Position numbers and translations under genes: made by a program. Shown piece by piece: positions 25,224 to 38,053 of a DNA stretch of 64,000 nucleotides (the stretch's first letter is position 1; the number at the start of each line of letters is the position of its first letter). The stretch lies in assembly GCA_009667805.1 (NCBI GenBank), contig CM019066.1:122150192-122214191 (forward strand), read 5' to 3'. The notes under the pieces were generated by a model. It saw only the letters and a program-made list of their open reading frames with translations, was not told the DNA's origin and ran no database searches. The DNA comes from Leptobrachium leishanense. Its lineage: Eukaryota > Chordata > Amphibia > Anura > Megophryidae.

Positions 25224-26227
25224 ATGGTGAAGTCAAGAGAATGGTCCAGGAAGACAAGAGAAGAGGTGATTACTCTTCACAGGAAGGGCAATGGCTATAA
25301 GAAGATTGCAAAGATGTTAAAAATACCAAGAGAGACCATAGGAAGCATCATTCGCAAATTCAAGGCAAAGGGCACTGTTGAAACGCTACCTGGTCGTGGC
25401 AGAAAGAAGATGCTGACTTCGACTGCTGTGCGCTACCTGAAGCGTAGAGTGGAGAAAAGTCCCCGTGTGACTGCTGAGGAACTGAGAAAAGATTTGTCAG
25501 ATGTGGGTACTGAAGTTTCAGCTCAGACAATACGGCGCACACTGCGTAATGAAGGCCTCCATGCCAGAACTCCCAGGTGCACCCCCTTGCTGTCTCCAAA
25601 GAATAAGAAGAGTCGACTGCAGTATGCCAAAAGTCATGTGGACAAACCACAGAAGTTTTGGGATAGTGTTCTGTGGACTGATGAAACAAAATTAGAACTG
25701 TTTGGGCCCATGGATCAACGCTATGTTTGGAGGAGGAAGAACAAGGCCTATGAAGAAAAGAACACCTTGCCTACTGTGAAGCATGGCGGGGGGGGTCAAT
25801 CATGCTTTGGGGCTGTTTTGCTTCTGCAGGTACAGGGAAGCTTCAGCGTGTGCAAGGTACCATGAATTCTCTTCAGTACCAGGAGATATCGGATGACAAT
25901 GTGATGCAGTCCGTCACAAACCTGAGGCTTGAGAGACGTTGGACCTTTCAACAGGACAATGATCCCAAGCATACCTCCAAGTCCTCTAGAGCATGGTTGC
26001 AGATTAAAGGCTGGAACATTTTGGAGTGGCCATCGCAGTCACCTGACTTAAATCCGATTGAGAACCTCTGGTGGGACTTAAAGAAAGCAGTTGCAGTGCG
26101 CAAGCCTAAGAATGTGACTGAACTGGAGGCTTTTGCCCATGACGAATGGGCGAAGATACCCATAGATCACTGCAAGACACTTGTGTCAAGCTATGCTTCA
26201 CATTTAAAAGCTGTTTTACAGTTATAA
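25224..26227 (+). pseudogene. Tc1-like transposase, family B, left arm
   Basis: The start at 25224 ([20 protein letters not shown]) may extend to an upstream ATG at 25212. The amino-terminal DNA-binding region has helix-turn-helix character with a GRGRKK linker, then [11 protein letters not shown] with the first catalytic Asp, QQDNDPKHTS with the second, and [12 protein letters not shown] with the Glu (DD34E). A G-run at about 25788-25795 has eight Gs where the copy at 33.7 kb has six, which shifts the frame after VKHGGG. The last residues differ from the other copy because the palindrome centre begins there (...SSYASHLKAVLQL). It would not give an active enzyme as read. Confidence 0.93.
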
Positions 26228-27229
26228 CAGCTTTAAAAAGTGAAGCATAGCTTGACACAAGTGTCTTGCAGCGATCTACGGGTATCTTCGCCCATTCGTC
26301 ATGGGCAAAAGCCTCCAGTTCAGTCACATTCTTAGGCTTGCGCACTGCAACTGCTTTCTTTAAGTCCCACCAGAGGTTCTCAAATCGGATTTAAGTCAGG
26401 TGACTGCGATGGCCACTCCAAAATGTTCCAGCCTTTAATCTGCAACCATGCTCTATTGGACTTGGAGGTATGCTTGGGATCATTGTCCTGTTGAAAGGTC
26501 CAACGTCTCCCAAGCCTCAGGTTTGTGACGGACTGCATCACATTGTCATCCGATATCTCCTGGTACTGAAGAGAATTCATGGTACTTTGCACACGCTGAA
26601 GCTTCCCTGTACCTGCAGAAGCAAAACAGCCCCAAAGCATGATTGACCCCCCCGCCATGCTTCACAGTAGGCAAGGTGTTCTTTTCTTCATAGGCCTTGT
26701 TCTTCCTCCTCCAAACATAGCGTTGATCCATGGGCCCAAACAGTTCTAATTTTGTTTCATCAGTCCACAGAACACTATCCCAAAACTTCTGTGGTTTGTC
26801 CACATGACTTTTGGCATACTGCAGTCAACTCTTCTTATTCTTTGGAGACAGCAAGGGGGTGCGCCTGGGAGTTCTGGCATGGAGGCCTTCATTACGCAGT
26901 GTGCGCCGTATTGTCTGAGCTGAAACTTCAGTACCCACATCTGACAAATCTTTTCTCAGTTCCTCAGCAGTCACACGGGGACTTTTCTCCACTCTACGCT
27001 TCAGGTAGCACACAGCAGTCGAAGTCAGCATCTTCTTTCTGCCACGACCAGGTAGCGTTTCAACAGTGCCCTTTGCCTTGAATTTGCGAATGATGCTTCC
27101 TATGGTCTCTCTTGGTATTTTTAACATCTTTGCAATCTTCTTATAGCCATTGCCCTTCCTGTGAAGAGTAATCACCTCTTCTCTTGTCTTCCTGGACCAT
27201 TCTCTTGACTTCACCATGTTTGTAACCAC
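26214..27229 (-). pseudogene. Tc1-like transposase, family B, right arm
   Basis: Mirror copy of the left-arm gene, read on the minus strand from 27229. It carries three lesions: a stop after [11 protein letters not shown] (an R codon changed to TGA near 26826), a 7-G run in the VKHGGG region (about 26646-26653), and an extra A before the NPIENLWW motif (about 26380-26390). The catalytic motifs WTDETK and QQDNDPKHTS are still readable. On the minus strand the frame then runs across the palindrome centre into antisense of the left arm. Confidence 0.92.
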
Positions 27230-27595
27230 ACCAGTAAATGTCTAGAAGGAGCTGAGTATCACAGTCATTTTAAAGCTGCCTAATTGGTGCTTATTATGCT
27301 TTATTGCTGCTCCGTGACATCCACAGGTGTTTTCAATACCTGATTGAAAACACTTGAATGAACCTCTGTTCTTCAGAGTGGTAGTCTTTAAGGGGTTGAA
27401 TAATTGTGTCAATGAAGAATTCACAAAAGAAACATTTACTACTGTATTACAAAACCAATTGATGTCATTTTAGTTGCATATGGTTCTTTAAAAAGTCCTT
27501 GTAGGATTTCATTCTGAATACAATTACAAATGTACACTAAATTCCCTAAAACCCTTTACAGCATTGGGGGTTGAATAATTTTGAACACAACTGTA

Positions 27596-27925
27596 TATAC
27601 GCATGATGTGAGCTGGCCTGGGCAATATATATATATACGCATGATGTGGGCTGGCCTGGGCAATATATATATATGCATGATGTGAGCTGGCAGGCCTGGG
27701 CAATATATATATACGCATGATGTGGGCTGGCCTGGGCAATATATATATATACGCATGATGTGAGTTGGCCTGGGCAATATATATATATACGCATGATGTG
27801 GGCTGGCCTGGGCAATATATATATACGCATGATGTGAGCTGGCAGGCCTGGGCAATATATATATACGCATGTGGGCTGGCCTGGGCAATAGATATATACG
27901 CATGATGTGGGCTTGTTTCATGTTG
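27596..27925 (+). repeat. Minisatellite, right part
   Basis: Continues the array of 24570-24845 with the same CGCATGATGTGAGCTGGCCT unit. Some units carry an extra GGCA. Open minus-strand frames full of PGQPTSCVYIY-like repeats come from the array and are not genes. Confidence 0.9.
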
Positions 27926-28009
27926 TGTCGTTTTTTTTTTTTTTGGGGGGTGCAAGTAGCTGGTCTTGCCTAGGGCGCAAAATAGTCTAGCACCGGCCCT
28001 GGCTATTGT

Positions 28010-29155
28010 AGTATATTGTAAAACTGTATATAATTTGGTAGAAATAGTAGGTGTTTGTCTTCACATCATTGATCGTGTCCACAATTTTTTTTTGGGGGGG
28101 GGGAAGAATGAAGAAAACACGTATGGCAAATTTTGTCGCCCCAGATGTTGCTGACGTACAGCTCCCAGAAACCTTTGAATGCAATAGATGACTGGGGAAT
28201 CATGAGAGTTGTAGTTCAGCAACACCCGGGTGCCCAGAGATTGACATCTCTACCTTAAAGGCTTTAATCTACACTGCTGGCGCCAGGACAGCACCTTTAT
28301 TTGGATGATCGGTGTGTTAAGTGGAAGTATTACCATGAGGACCATCTGTGACCATGGAAATGTCTTAACTGAATTTTAGTCTCCCCAGCATCAAAAATGG
28401 AAAAAAAAAAATACCTAACAGACTAAAGTGATAGAAATTGTAATACAAGTGGTATATTTATACTTGGAAACAGAGGATAAATCAAGTTGCCGCAAATTGC
28501 CCTGGAAGCATATTTCATATCCTAGCTGACTCCATCTCGACAAATCCCTTTTTCTCCCAGGTTAAACAATAGCACTTTTCTTTCCTAATCAAGTCATATT
28601 TCTTCTCGCGTAGCACTATTTCTCTTTTCTCTCACCCCTCCATATATAAAACCTATTTTTCATCTTTGGTGTTACTTCATGTCTGCTGATTATTTCAAGA
28701 CCTTTGGAGTTGTACATCTGCAGCGGATGTCCTCCTGCGTCCGTCTCTGATTCCACGTCTTCTTCTCAAAACATTCTCTCTGTGCCATACCCCTCACCAT
28801 TATAACCACAGTATTTAATCCACGCACGCCGTCTGGGGTACATGATACCAAAAATACTGTGCAGTGCAAGCCGTGACATGCCTTTCATATAAGTGTCTCA
28901 CTTATTTAAATGAAGTGATGCATGGCTCTGTTGGCACTGTCACTGCTATTCATATATTTTGTGAGAACTACATTAAAACCACATATTGTTCATGTCTTTC
29001 TGTAGAGTAAATTATCAGTGACATTTTTTTTCTTTCTTTTTGCCTTTCTCCCAGTGTGGAAGCTCTTTTGTTTGCTATATGTCCCTAATTTGTTTTATAA
29101 CTAATGTGGTAGGGAAAGGGATTATAGAGTGTTGATAAATAAGTCTCTATCCAAG
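28010..29155. other. No gene recognised; MITE fragment
   Basis: A worn piece near 28140-28250 (CCAGATGTTGCTGACGTACA, GTTGTAGTTCAGCAACACC) is a self-complementary hAT-MITE relic. The rest is unrecognised. A polypyrimidine-CAG at 29026-29055 looks like a splice acceptor but stands alone. Confidence 0.4.
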
Positions 29156-30019
29156 TGTAGCCCTGTTGTTATTCCTGCTCCTTTAAGACTGCAGCTGTTA
29201 CAACCACAGAGGGGGCCAGAGAGCTCAGTTTGTGGGACATGTGTGTGCAGCATAAGGAAGATGCTATGGGCCGATGAACTACACCTCCCAGAATGCTACA
29301 GGAGGGGGAGGAAGTGAATTTCTGGTGCCAGGAAGCAGTGTGAGAGTAGAATCCAGTTTGAGGGGAGAGAGAAGGCAGTCAGTCTTGGTGATCTCCTGCT
29401 TCGTGCATGCTGGAGTGCGTAGAGACTGTGCTACATCTGTCACGGAGGCAGTCCGGGAGGGTCAACTGTCGCACCAAGTGAATCGCTGGTTTTGTTCCGG
29501 TCTGGACGGTGAGCTGGCAAAGCAGCAAGTGAGGTGACTGCCTGCGGAGAGGGGATCGCTGACGGTGATCGACGCAGACGGACAGAAGCAGGATTTGGGG
29601 ACCCAAACCCCTGGTGATATCGGTCTCCAGTCTGAGATGAACAATGTTTCTTCGCAAGGGACATTTGTCGACACACCACCGACTACAGACAAGCTTCCTT
29701 CTTTGGCATATGGGTGAGAGGCCTCAGGCCTATGATTATGCATGACAGTGCACACCAGTTGTTTTCCGTTTGCATTTAGGCCCAAACGTTTGGCTAGCCG
29801 AAGAAACTCCCACTGGCCAGTGGTTTAGGTACCCGGATTCATCAGAACTAAAGTATAGATATATTTGATTACTTTGCAGATTTCTTGCACTCAGTAAAAT
29901 ATTACTTAAAAATCTATCAAGGTGTGCTCGTGTGCTGTGGATTTTCCGTTGCGGTCTATCACAGCGGTGAGAACGAAGTTCCGGGTTATACAGCGGCTCC
30001 TTCGGTGGTGAGCGCTACA
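29156..30019 (+). mobile_element. Probable solo LTR, 864 bp
   Basis: Begins TGTAGCCCTG and ends GCGCTACA, so the termini are the inverted repeat TGTAGC/GCTACA with TG...CA. No internal retrotransposon or primer binding site follows. Flanks CCAAG and TAAGT do not match well as a 5-bp duplication. Instead ATAAGTCT occurs 12 bp before the left end and directly at the right end, which leaves the left boundary uncertain. The LTR class is not assigned. Confidence 0.55.
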
Positions 30020-31060
30020 TAAGTCTTATAATAGTAGCTTATTATTGTTTTAACATTTTAAACTGCTTGGAGGTGTTCACTTGTCATCTATCACTGAAGT
30101 GTCCTAGTCATCTGAAATGTCTTTTAATAAATGATTTTATTGTTTTCCTATCCTCCTTAACAAGCCGACCATGTTATATTGTGGTGGCAGCCATCTTGGA
30201 ATTCCATTGCGATTTTCAAACTCAGACCATCAACAGTAGATACAGGCTCAGCTTCAGAGGACATGTGATATCAGAAGCCAATCAAATGTTGCGATTTTTT
30301 TTCTCATGTGCAGGAAACAGGAAGCTCAGAAAATCTCTGTCATTGTTCAGTGCCCTAATAGCTAGTTATCACTAAATTCCTTTTATTTTAAACTAACAAA
30401 TAAGCTTTTAAGTCCGCTACATTTCTGTTAATAACTAAGGAAATATTTGCATATTTAATCTTTTATACATATCTGTAGATATATATATATATATAACACA
30501 GTTTTAAAGTGTTATGAAGAAGACAAACAGGATTTTCTTGTGATAAAAAAATATAATCCCTACCTATAATTTAAACACCACACACAAATAAGTATTAATA
30601 AAAAAAACCTGTAGACATGTTTTTTATAATCACACAAAATCTACATAACAATATTTTAAATTAGTCAAATTTATTGCCCCTGCCTTAAGAAAATTTCATA
30701 AGTCTAGTTTTCCACCAAATCCAAAGGCTCTACACATACGTATATCATTTTTCAAGGAAAGAAATCCCAGGTGTTTACTTTGAGGCATTTTCTGACTGCA
30801 TATAATAATGTTCTCACCAACCTATTTTATATTAATGACTATATATTATTTCATACAAACCACTACATTTTTAAATCGCTATTATAATTCTGGGGCTTGG
30901 TGTAGATTTATAAAAAAAAAATTTTTAGACTTTTGCACAAGTATATGGGTTTGCGCACCAGATATAAATTAGAACAGCTTATCTGAAAAAGCAGCCAATG
31001 CTCTATATAATTCACCCTCCTTGTTCCAAGTAGCGCACTAAGATCTTCGCCCATCAAGGC
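30020..31060. other. No gene recognised
   Basis: AT-rich, with a short (TA)n at about 30478-30495. Confidence 0.45.
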
Positions 31061-31063
31061 TAA

Positions 31064-31961
31064 AAGGGTTATTCAATAAGTGCCGAACTTGCCACTAAAT
31101 TGCGCCAATTCATTTCGCCAAATAACAGTGAAATGACAGTGAACTATGGTGCAGTTTGCAGCAGAGCACAGCAATTCTGTAATCTTCAGCGGTAGTGATA
31201 TTGTCCCATAGAGAAGTAATGGTTACTCTATTCAGAGAATGCCGAACTGCACCAAAATGTTGGCGCAATGCCCAGATTTTCGGTGGTTCTGTTCGACAGG
31301 TTTAAACAGGCGAATCCTATAGGAGTCAATGTAAACAAATATTACCGTTTTTACCATTTTTTTATTTAACCGTTTATTCTTTTCAGTTTCAGCAAAAAGC
31401 CTTTTTATTTATTTATCTTTTAGGTATTTTTCTGGACTTTTTAGGTGAAATTTTTGATTACCATTTTTATTATTCTGTAACAGACCTTTTTATAATTTTG
31501 TAGGACTTTTTTTATTATTTCCACACATTTTTTGCATTTTAATTGTTTTAAACACCTTTTTAAAAATTCCAGAGATCCTTTTCTTTTTTCTGCAGTTCAG
31601 CGGCGTCTGGCAGTCTGTTCGACAGTCTGTTTGGCAGTCTTCGAAGGCTAGTCGGCTTTTTTCTGCGGCATGCAGTAGTCAGTTCGGCAGTCAGTTGGAA
31701 GTCTTCGGAGGCGTGCTTCTGTCAGTTCGGCGGCTCGTCAGCTGTTTTCAGCGGCATGCGGCAGTCAGTTCAGCGCCATTCAGCAACTCCTCAGCTATCT
31801 ACAGCGGCGTGCTCCTTGTTCGGGGTAGTTTAGGGACCCTGTGGTGAAAAGTGAATTCACAGCAGGGTCGGCAAACTGAAATCACTGAACCACACCGAAG
31901 TGCGCTGAACAAAAGAGCACAGAAATTTTGTTGAGATTTCGGTGCTCTCTGAATAACCCTC
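31064..31961. mobile_element. Large MITE, family M2, copy 2
   Basis: Flanked by TAA (31061-31063 and 31962-31964). Ends AAGGGTTATTCAATAAGTGC and the inverse of GAGGGTTATTCAGAGAGCAC. The right subterminal hairpin pairs GAGCACAGAAAT with GATTTCGGTGCTC (31913-31950). The interior around 31600-31790 is built from imperfect repeats of GTCAGTTCGGCAGTC-like sequence. Confidence 0.75.
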
Positions 31962-32915
31962 TAAGCTTTATTTAGCATCAGATTTAAAACTTAAATAATG
32001 TAAGTGTATTTAAAATTAAACCTGATACAAATTCTGAACCATAATGTCATGACCTAAATCCCCCAACTCCGACAATCCCGTTCCTGCCCTGCACATGCAT
32101 GATTTGTAATCAAGATTATTCCTCAGTTTATGTTCACATACAGGTTACTGAACTCCCTGCCTGATGTCCTGCTCATGCTCTGGAGCGTCAGGTGAATTCC
32201 TTTCCACCTAATGAGACCTCCACAAGAGGAAGCTATTCCCTCTCCTAGGGCCTTCAACATTAATTTCTAGCTCTGCATTTGAACCAGTCTGACAATCTGA
32301 AGCTCCCTGATTTTCCTGTAATCCTGCCGTACCTGTGAACCTGCAAGTATCCCTATCAAGATTCTACGTCTGCTACCCATCTGGAGTACCCCATCTGCAA
32401 TCCTATCAAGTAGCCCATCTGCAAATCTACCAGTATCTTCTGCCATTATTTCCTGATGCCTTAACCTCAGTTTGGATTATCCGTGTAACAGGCCCCCTTG
32501 CTTTGAACTGGACATCTCTATTGCCTGCCGCCTGCCAAGACCCCTGCTCTGGACTCTGACAACGTTTATCGCCTGCTCCCAGCCTGATACCTTTGCCACA
32601 GATTACAAGTTTATTTACATCCGTTTTCCTGTATTTTCTGACCCTCTGTGTCATCCCTATATTTAGTTACTTCTGTCTTGCCCCGTCACTCTTATTAGTT
32701 CTGTGTCTAGTCAGCCCCTTGTGTACTCCTTGTTCCTCCAGTCTCCTTGCTGCTATTAGATTTAGTTCTCCCCAATCTCTACTCCTATTACTCTCAGTTC
32801 TGATCTGTTACTTCAGTTATCCCTTTCCCTGTGTCATCCCCTTATTCCTATGTTTATTGCTCTAGTGTGTTTTTGTTTAACTCGTAAGCTCCATTCCTGT
32901 CTCGCCCAACATCCT

Positions 32916-32920
<5 letters not shown>

Positions 32921-32979
<59 letters not shown>
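32921..32979. repeat. (AT)n microsatellite
   Basis: About 58 bp of nearly pure AT, the site into which the Tc1 element went. Confidence 0.95.
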
Positions 32980-34598
<1,619 letters not shown>

Positions 34599-34757
34599 TA
34601 TATATTTGAGTTCTTTCTCTTGTTTGTGTTTTGCTTTACCCTTTAATAAAATCAGCCCTGCTTTGCCCTGTGACCAGCCAACCAGCCTGACTCCATATCT
34701 CATCACTGCATCCTGGGCTCACCACAACACCCGATGCATACGCTCCACGTCACATAA

Positions 34758-35374
34758 TCTCTACTATTATTATCATCTTATAACAAATTATAGTTCATGC
34801 TTACAATTCAAATAACATTATCACTTCTTTTTTTCAAAAATCTCTTTACTTGCTAGAACATTAATAGTCACGCAAAATTATTTTTGATGCTGCTAGTATG
34901 GTGAATAATTTGGACACTAACAGGTCTACTTAGCCCAATAGAGATGGGTCCGTATTTCATCCCAGTTGTTAACCGAAGCTTGCGAATATATAAATTGTGT
35001 ACGAGACATTATCCACTAGCGACTAGCAATCATTGGCTCTGGTTAGACTGAGCTGCTGTATTAGCAGCTGAAGTCATAGTATTTGGGAGCCTAGCACCAC
35101 TGATGGTATCGGTTCCTGACATCCTGTGCGAGCGTATGTAGGTGGAGATGCACCAGGACCACAAAAGGATGCTGCAAACTATTTGTTCCCATGTTCTGCT
35201 GCATGCGGCCAGAGGAGACAGCAGATTGCCTTTAAGCTTGCTGCTCAGTCATAATAGCATTTCAAGTTAAGCCATTAAGTTAACAACTGGACTGGCTGTT
35301 ATACATAAAAGTACTGGCCGTTACACATAAAAGTACTGGCCGCATAGGAATAGGGCGCCAGGTCAGGTTAAACA
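34758..35374. other. No gene recognised
   Basis: A 22-bp phrase around CATAAAAGTACTGGCCG is duplicated in tandem at 35304-35345. Nothing else is identified. Confidence 0.45.
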
Positions 35375-35382
35375 GAAATAGT

Positions 35383-35934
35383 ACCGTAGATACGCGATTA
35401 TAGCGCGACCCGAATATAACGCGATGGATAGAGATTTATTATGGAGATAAGAGAATACTCAAGACTCAAATATAACACGAGGAGCAAAATTTTACTGTAC
35501 CGGTAAACAATTAAATTCCTTCCAGGTTCTCTTAACACAGTCAGGCTCCCCCTCAGGCCAGGGTGCTCTGCTCTAGAATGATTGTAGTTGTTACTAAGTA
35601 TGAAGCCACTGGCCACCTGTCTTCTTTACTAGCGATTAGATGGCTGGCGGAGGCGAGCGAGGTGAATGATTGGCTTAAACCGAGCATGCCCTCGGCCGTG
35701 ATGGATCCCACCTCTCCTGAATCCGGGAATTCCTGAAGTGTTAGCAAGCATCAGGGAGCCCGCATTCACTTCTTCAGCGAGACTACCGGAACTTCCGGGA
35801 GACTTGGTATCCAGAACAAGGCAAGTTTTTTTTTTCTACACACGATGCAGATGTCTCGAATATAACACGACCCCTCCAATTTTAAGGTAGATTTTTGTCA
35901 CCAAAATCTAGCGGTATACTCGAGTATCTACAGT
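35383..35934. mobile_element. hAT-like MITE with ATACTCG ends
   Basis: Left end ACCGTAGATACGCGATTATA, right end the inverse of ACTGTAGATACTCGAGTATA. Flanks GAAATAGT and GAAAATCT match at six of eight positions, compatible with an old hAT duplication. Subterminal motifs AATATAACRCGAC occur in inverted pairs (for example 35413 and 35855). Its termini resemble those of the element at 61464-62477. Confidence 0.7.
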
Positions 35935-35942
35935 GAAAATCT

Positions 35943-37500
35943 AGACTTAACAATGAAAATGTTTTTTGTTTCTCTTCCTTTCAGCTTTTTTTTCTATGTG
36001 TAGCACCGCCTTCATTAAATCCTGATGTGTATAATTATATGCATTATATATGTATTATACAGCATTTGTAGTCATCTTGTTCCAAATACATACATATCCT
36101 GTGCATCTCAGAGTATCCCTGAGTGTTTTCTGCTAATAAAATATTAATGAACACCTGGTTAATTCCATTTTTTGTAACCAAAAGATGCATGCATAATATC
36201 AATTTCGATAAATCTGCAAGTCATTTCCATCCTTTATGGGCAGGTTTTCAGACAGACACTTTTTTAATGTTTAGCTGAATTCTATAGTGTAAAGCCTGCT
36301 TCCTTGCAAAGCTCCATTCATTAAGACCTGACAGACTGTTTGTCAGTTAAACTCTCCCTGTCATGTATTCCGACCACTGCCAACTCATGCACGGAGACCT
36401 TCACTTTTGCTGCTACCACTTGCACCCTGCGCAACCTTTGTCATTGATCACTGATCCAATCCAGTGCCCACATGTTCTTCAAATGCCTACACAAGTAATG
36501 AGGTGCTTGTGGTGTAAAATTAAACTGTCAACTGTCAGCGATTGATAACCACAGTGAGAGCTGACCTAGAACACCTGCAGTAGTGGCCGAGACAGGTGTG
36601 ACATGTTTGATCATCGAAGCCTACCAGTCAACTTGACCCAAAAGCGTCCCTGCTCAGATTATGGGCACAACAAAGTCATCATACTCTTCGGTGCAACATT
36701 TCAATTCTTTGTTCAAGATGCATGAAAGACATCCACCCAATCTTTCTTTCCTTCTCTTCTTTTTTTCCTTTTTCTCCCTTTGGTCAGACTTTCTCACTAC
36801 CCTTCTTTAACTGTGACTGGCAAGGTACCTGTTTAAATAAATAGGAGCATATTCTCACAGTTGGGTCTTAATGGCAGCATTTTCTAGCAACAAAAAAATA
36901 TATATTCTACCTAAAATGTTTTTCTTGGCGAGGCCTTTCACATCTGTCAGCACTCTGTCACCCAAGCATTTCCATTTTACGTGAGTGTGCCAACTCTCAT
37001 CAGGGGGGCATCCCTCCCACCCTTTGAGCACACTAAACTAGAAATAACACAGAGTATCATTTGTGGTATATTGGAGGGATTAAATCACCGGCATTGGGCT
37101 ACCCTGTTCTACACAAATTAGCTGCTGATGTTTGTAAAAAAAAAAAATGTAGGATGGAGCCCGGCACTTTGTGTACCCTCCAGAGCTTAGAACATTGAGG
37201 GGAATCGAAGCAGGATAAACTGTGACTCTAGAACAGAGCTCGAACTTTACCGCCACAAATGTTATCTGTGTGTTATTATTGTCTACGTGTACTTTGGTCA
37301 CATGTTCAATATTAGGATTTAACGAAGGATAATAATTTAATTCTCTTGCATGTGCAGTCCTTTTCATCAAGGTATAGACCCAAGTAATGTTCACTAATTA
37401 TAAATTTAGAAAATGAGAAAACACAGCAAATACATATTTTTACTTAGCAATAACCAAGTCTGCACAAAGGTACCATTTCATTGTCTTTTTATTGAATCCC
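35943..37500. other. No gene recognised
   Basis: AT-rich. None of the short frames shows a known domain. Confidence 0.45.
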
Positions 37501-37504
37501 TTAA

Positions 37505-37785
37505 CGATGGGTAGACGTCGCCCGTTGGGGGTGGCTTAACACTGGCGAGTCATACCTGTATGCCTCGCTGACATGTGCCGTCACAAGCCGCAGATTGCGG
37601 CCCGCCCAGCAGCCGAAACACGTTGCGGGTCATTGGCTGAGGGGCCGACTCGGCCCCTCCCCAAGCAGGCTGCAGGGAAGGGCTGAGTTGACCCATTGAA
37701 CACAGAGTGGCGTACCTGTACGCCCTGTGTCTTCAAAGCTCTCTCGCCGCCAGGACGGCATAGCACGTCCTGGGGCAGCAAGGGG
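37505..37785. mobile_element. CpG-rich TTAA-flanked MITE
   Basis: TTAA at 37501-37504 and 37786-37789. CpG-dense interior with inverted phrases around GTACCTGTACGCC and CATACCTGTATGCC. The terminal inverted repeat is weak. Confidence 0.6.
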
Positions 37786-37868
37786 TTAACGAGTCTAGGA
37801 AGGATCAAAAATTAGGAAAAAGTAGGATCCATTCAACCAGCATTAGTGTCCTGGCCACTAGAGTCATA

Positions 37869-38050
37869 CAGATCTATTCACTAAAAGGTGAAACTCAGGA
37901 GAACTGGCGGGAGAAGAGAACAATCTAGACCAAATAACAGATTTGGAAAGTGAGATAAATGGGAGAATTTTTCTGGTTTGGCTATTTTGACCTGGATTTT
38001 TCACTTCTCCAGTCAATTCTTCTGTGTTTCACCTGTATTGAATAGACCTG
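37869..38050. mobile_element. Short MITE, family M3, copy 1
   Basis: Flanked by ATA (37866-37868 and 38051-38053). Ends CAGATCTATTCACTAAAAGG and the inverse of CAGGTCTATTCAATACAGG. The interior, AACTCAGGAGAACTGGCGGG and the TTGGTCTAG-like phrase, is largely self-complementary. Another copy is at 47057-47226, and partial copies lie at 12530-12596 and 63904-64000. Confidence 0.78.
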
Positions 38051-38053
38051 ATA

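Larger units (their letters stand above)
24848..27593. mobile_element. Palindromic Tc1-like element, family B
   Basis: Two head parts of the same Tc1 element are joined tail to tail, giving arms of 1373 bp each around a centre at 26220/26221. Both outer ends are the same (5') terminal repeat, CAGTTGTGTTCAAAATTATT, and the whole unit sits between TA dinucleotides (24846-24847 and 27594-27595) in a (TA)n spacer of the minisatellite. The ordinary 3' terminal repeat of this family (seen at 32982-33190) is absent. The arms differ by scattered substitutions and small indels. Confidence 0.93.
23984..28001. mobile_element. 4-kb hAT-like element (non-autonomous)
   Basis: Flanked by an exact 8-bp duplication GCTATTGT (23976-23983 and 28002-28009). 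Termini are CAGGGCTGGCACT on the left and AGCACCGGCCCTG on the right, an imperfect inverted repeat, and both are followed by CCTAGGGCGC-type sequence. It contains a GC-rich block, a minisatellite and a Tc1 palindrome, but no hAT transposase. Removing the Tc1 insert leaves about 1.27 kb. Confidence 0.88.

Noticed and set aside
24848..26227. Two adjacent independent Tc1 insertions in place of one palindrome
   Set aside because: There is no terminal repeat, TA pair or spacer at 26220. The arms are equal in length and the outer ends are the only termini.
27524..27955. 143-residue frame with PRPAHIMRIYI-like repeats
   Set aside because: It is the translation of the TA-rich minisatellite and differs only by array variation.
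29026..29060. Splice acceptor (polypyrimidine tract then CAG)
   Set aside because: No open frame with a known domain follows, and the next sequence is a probable LTR.
32335..32865. Open frames of 64-90 residues rich in Leu, Pro and Cys
   Set aside because: They lie in the solo LTR and have no recognisable domain. The T/C-rich composition explains the hydrophobic translation.
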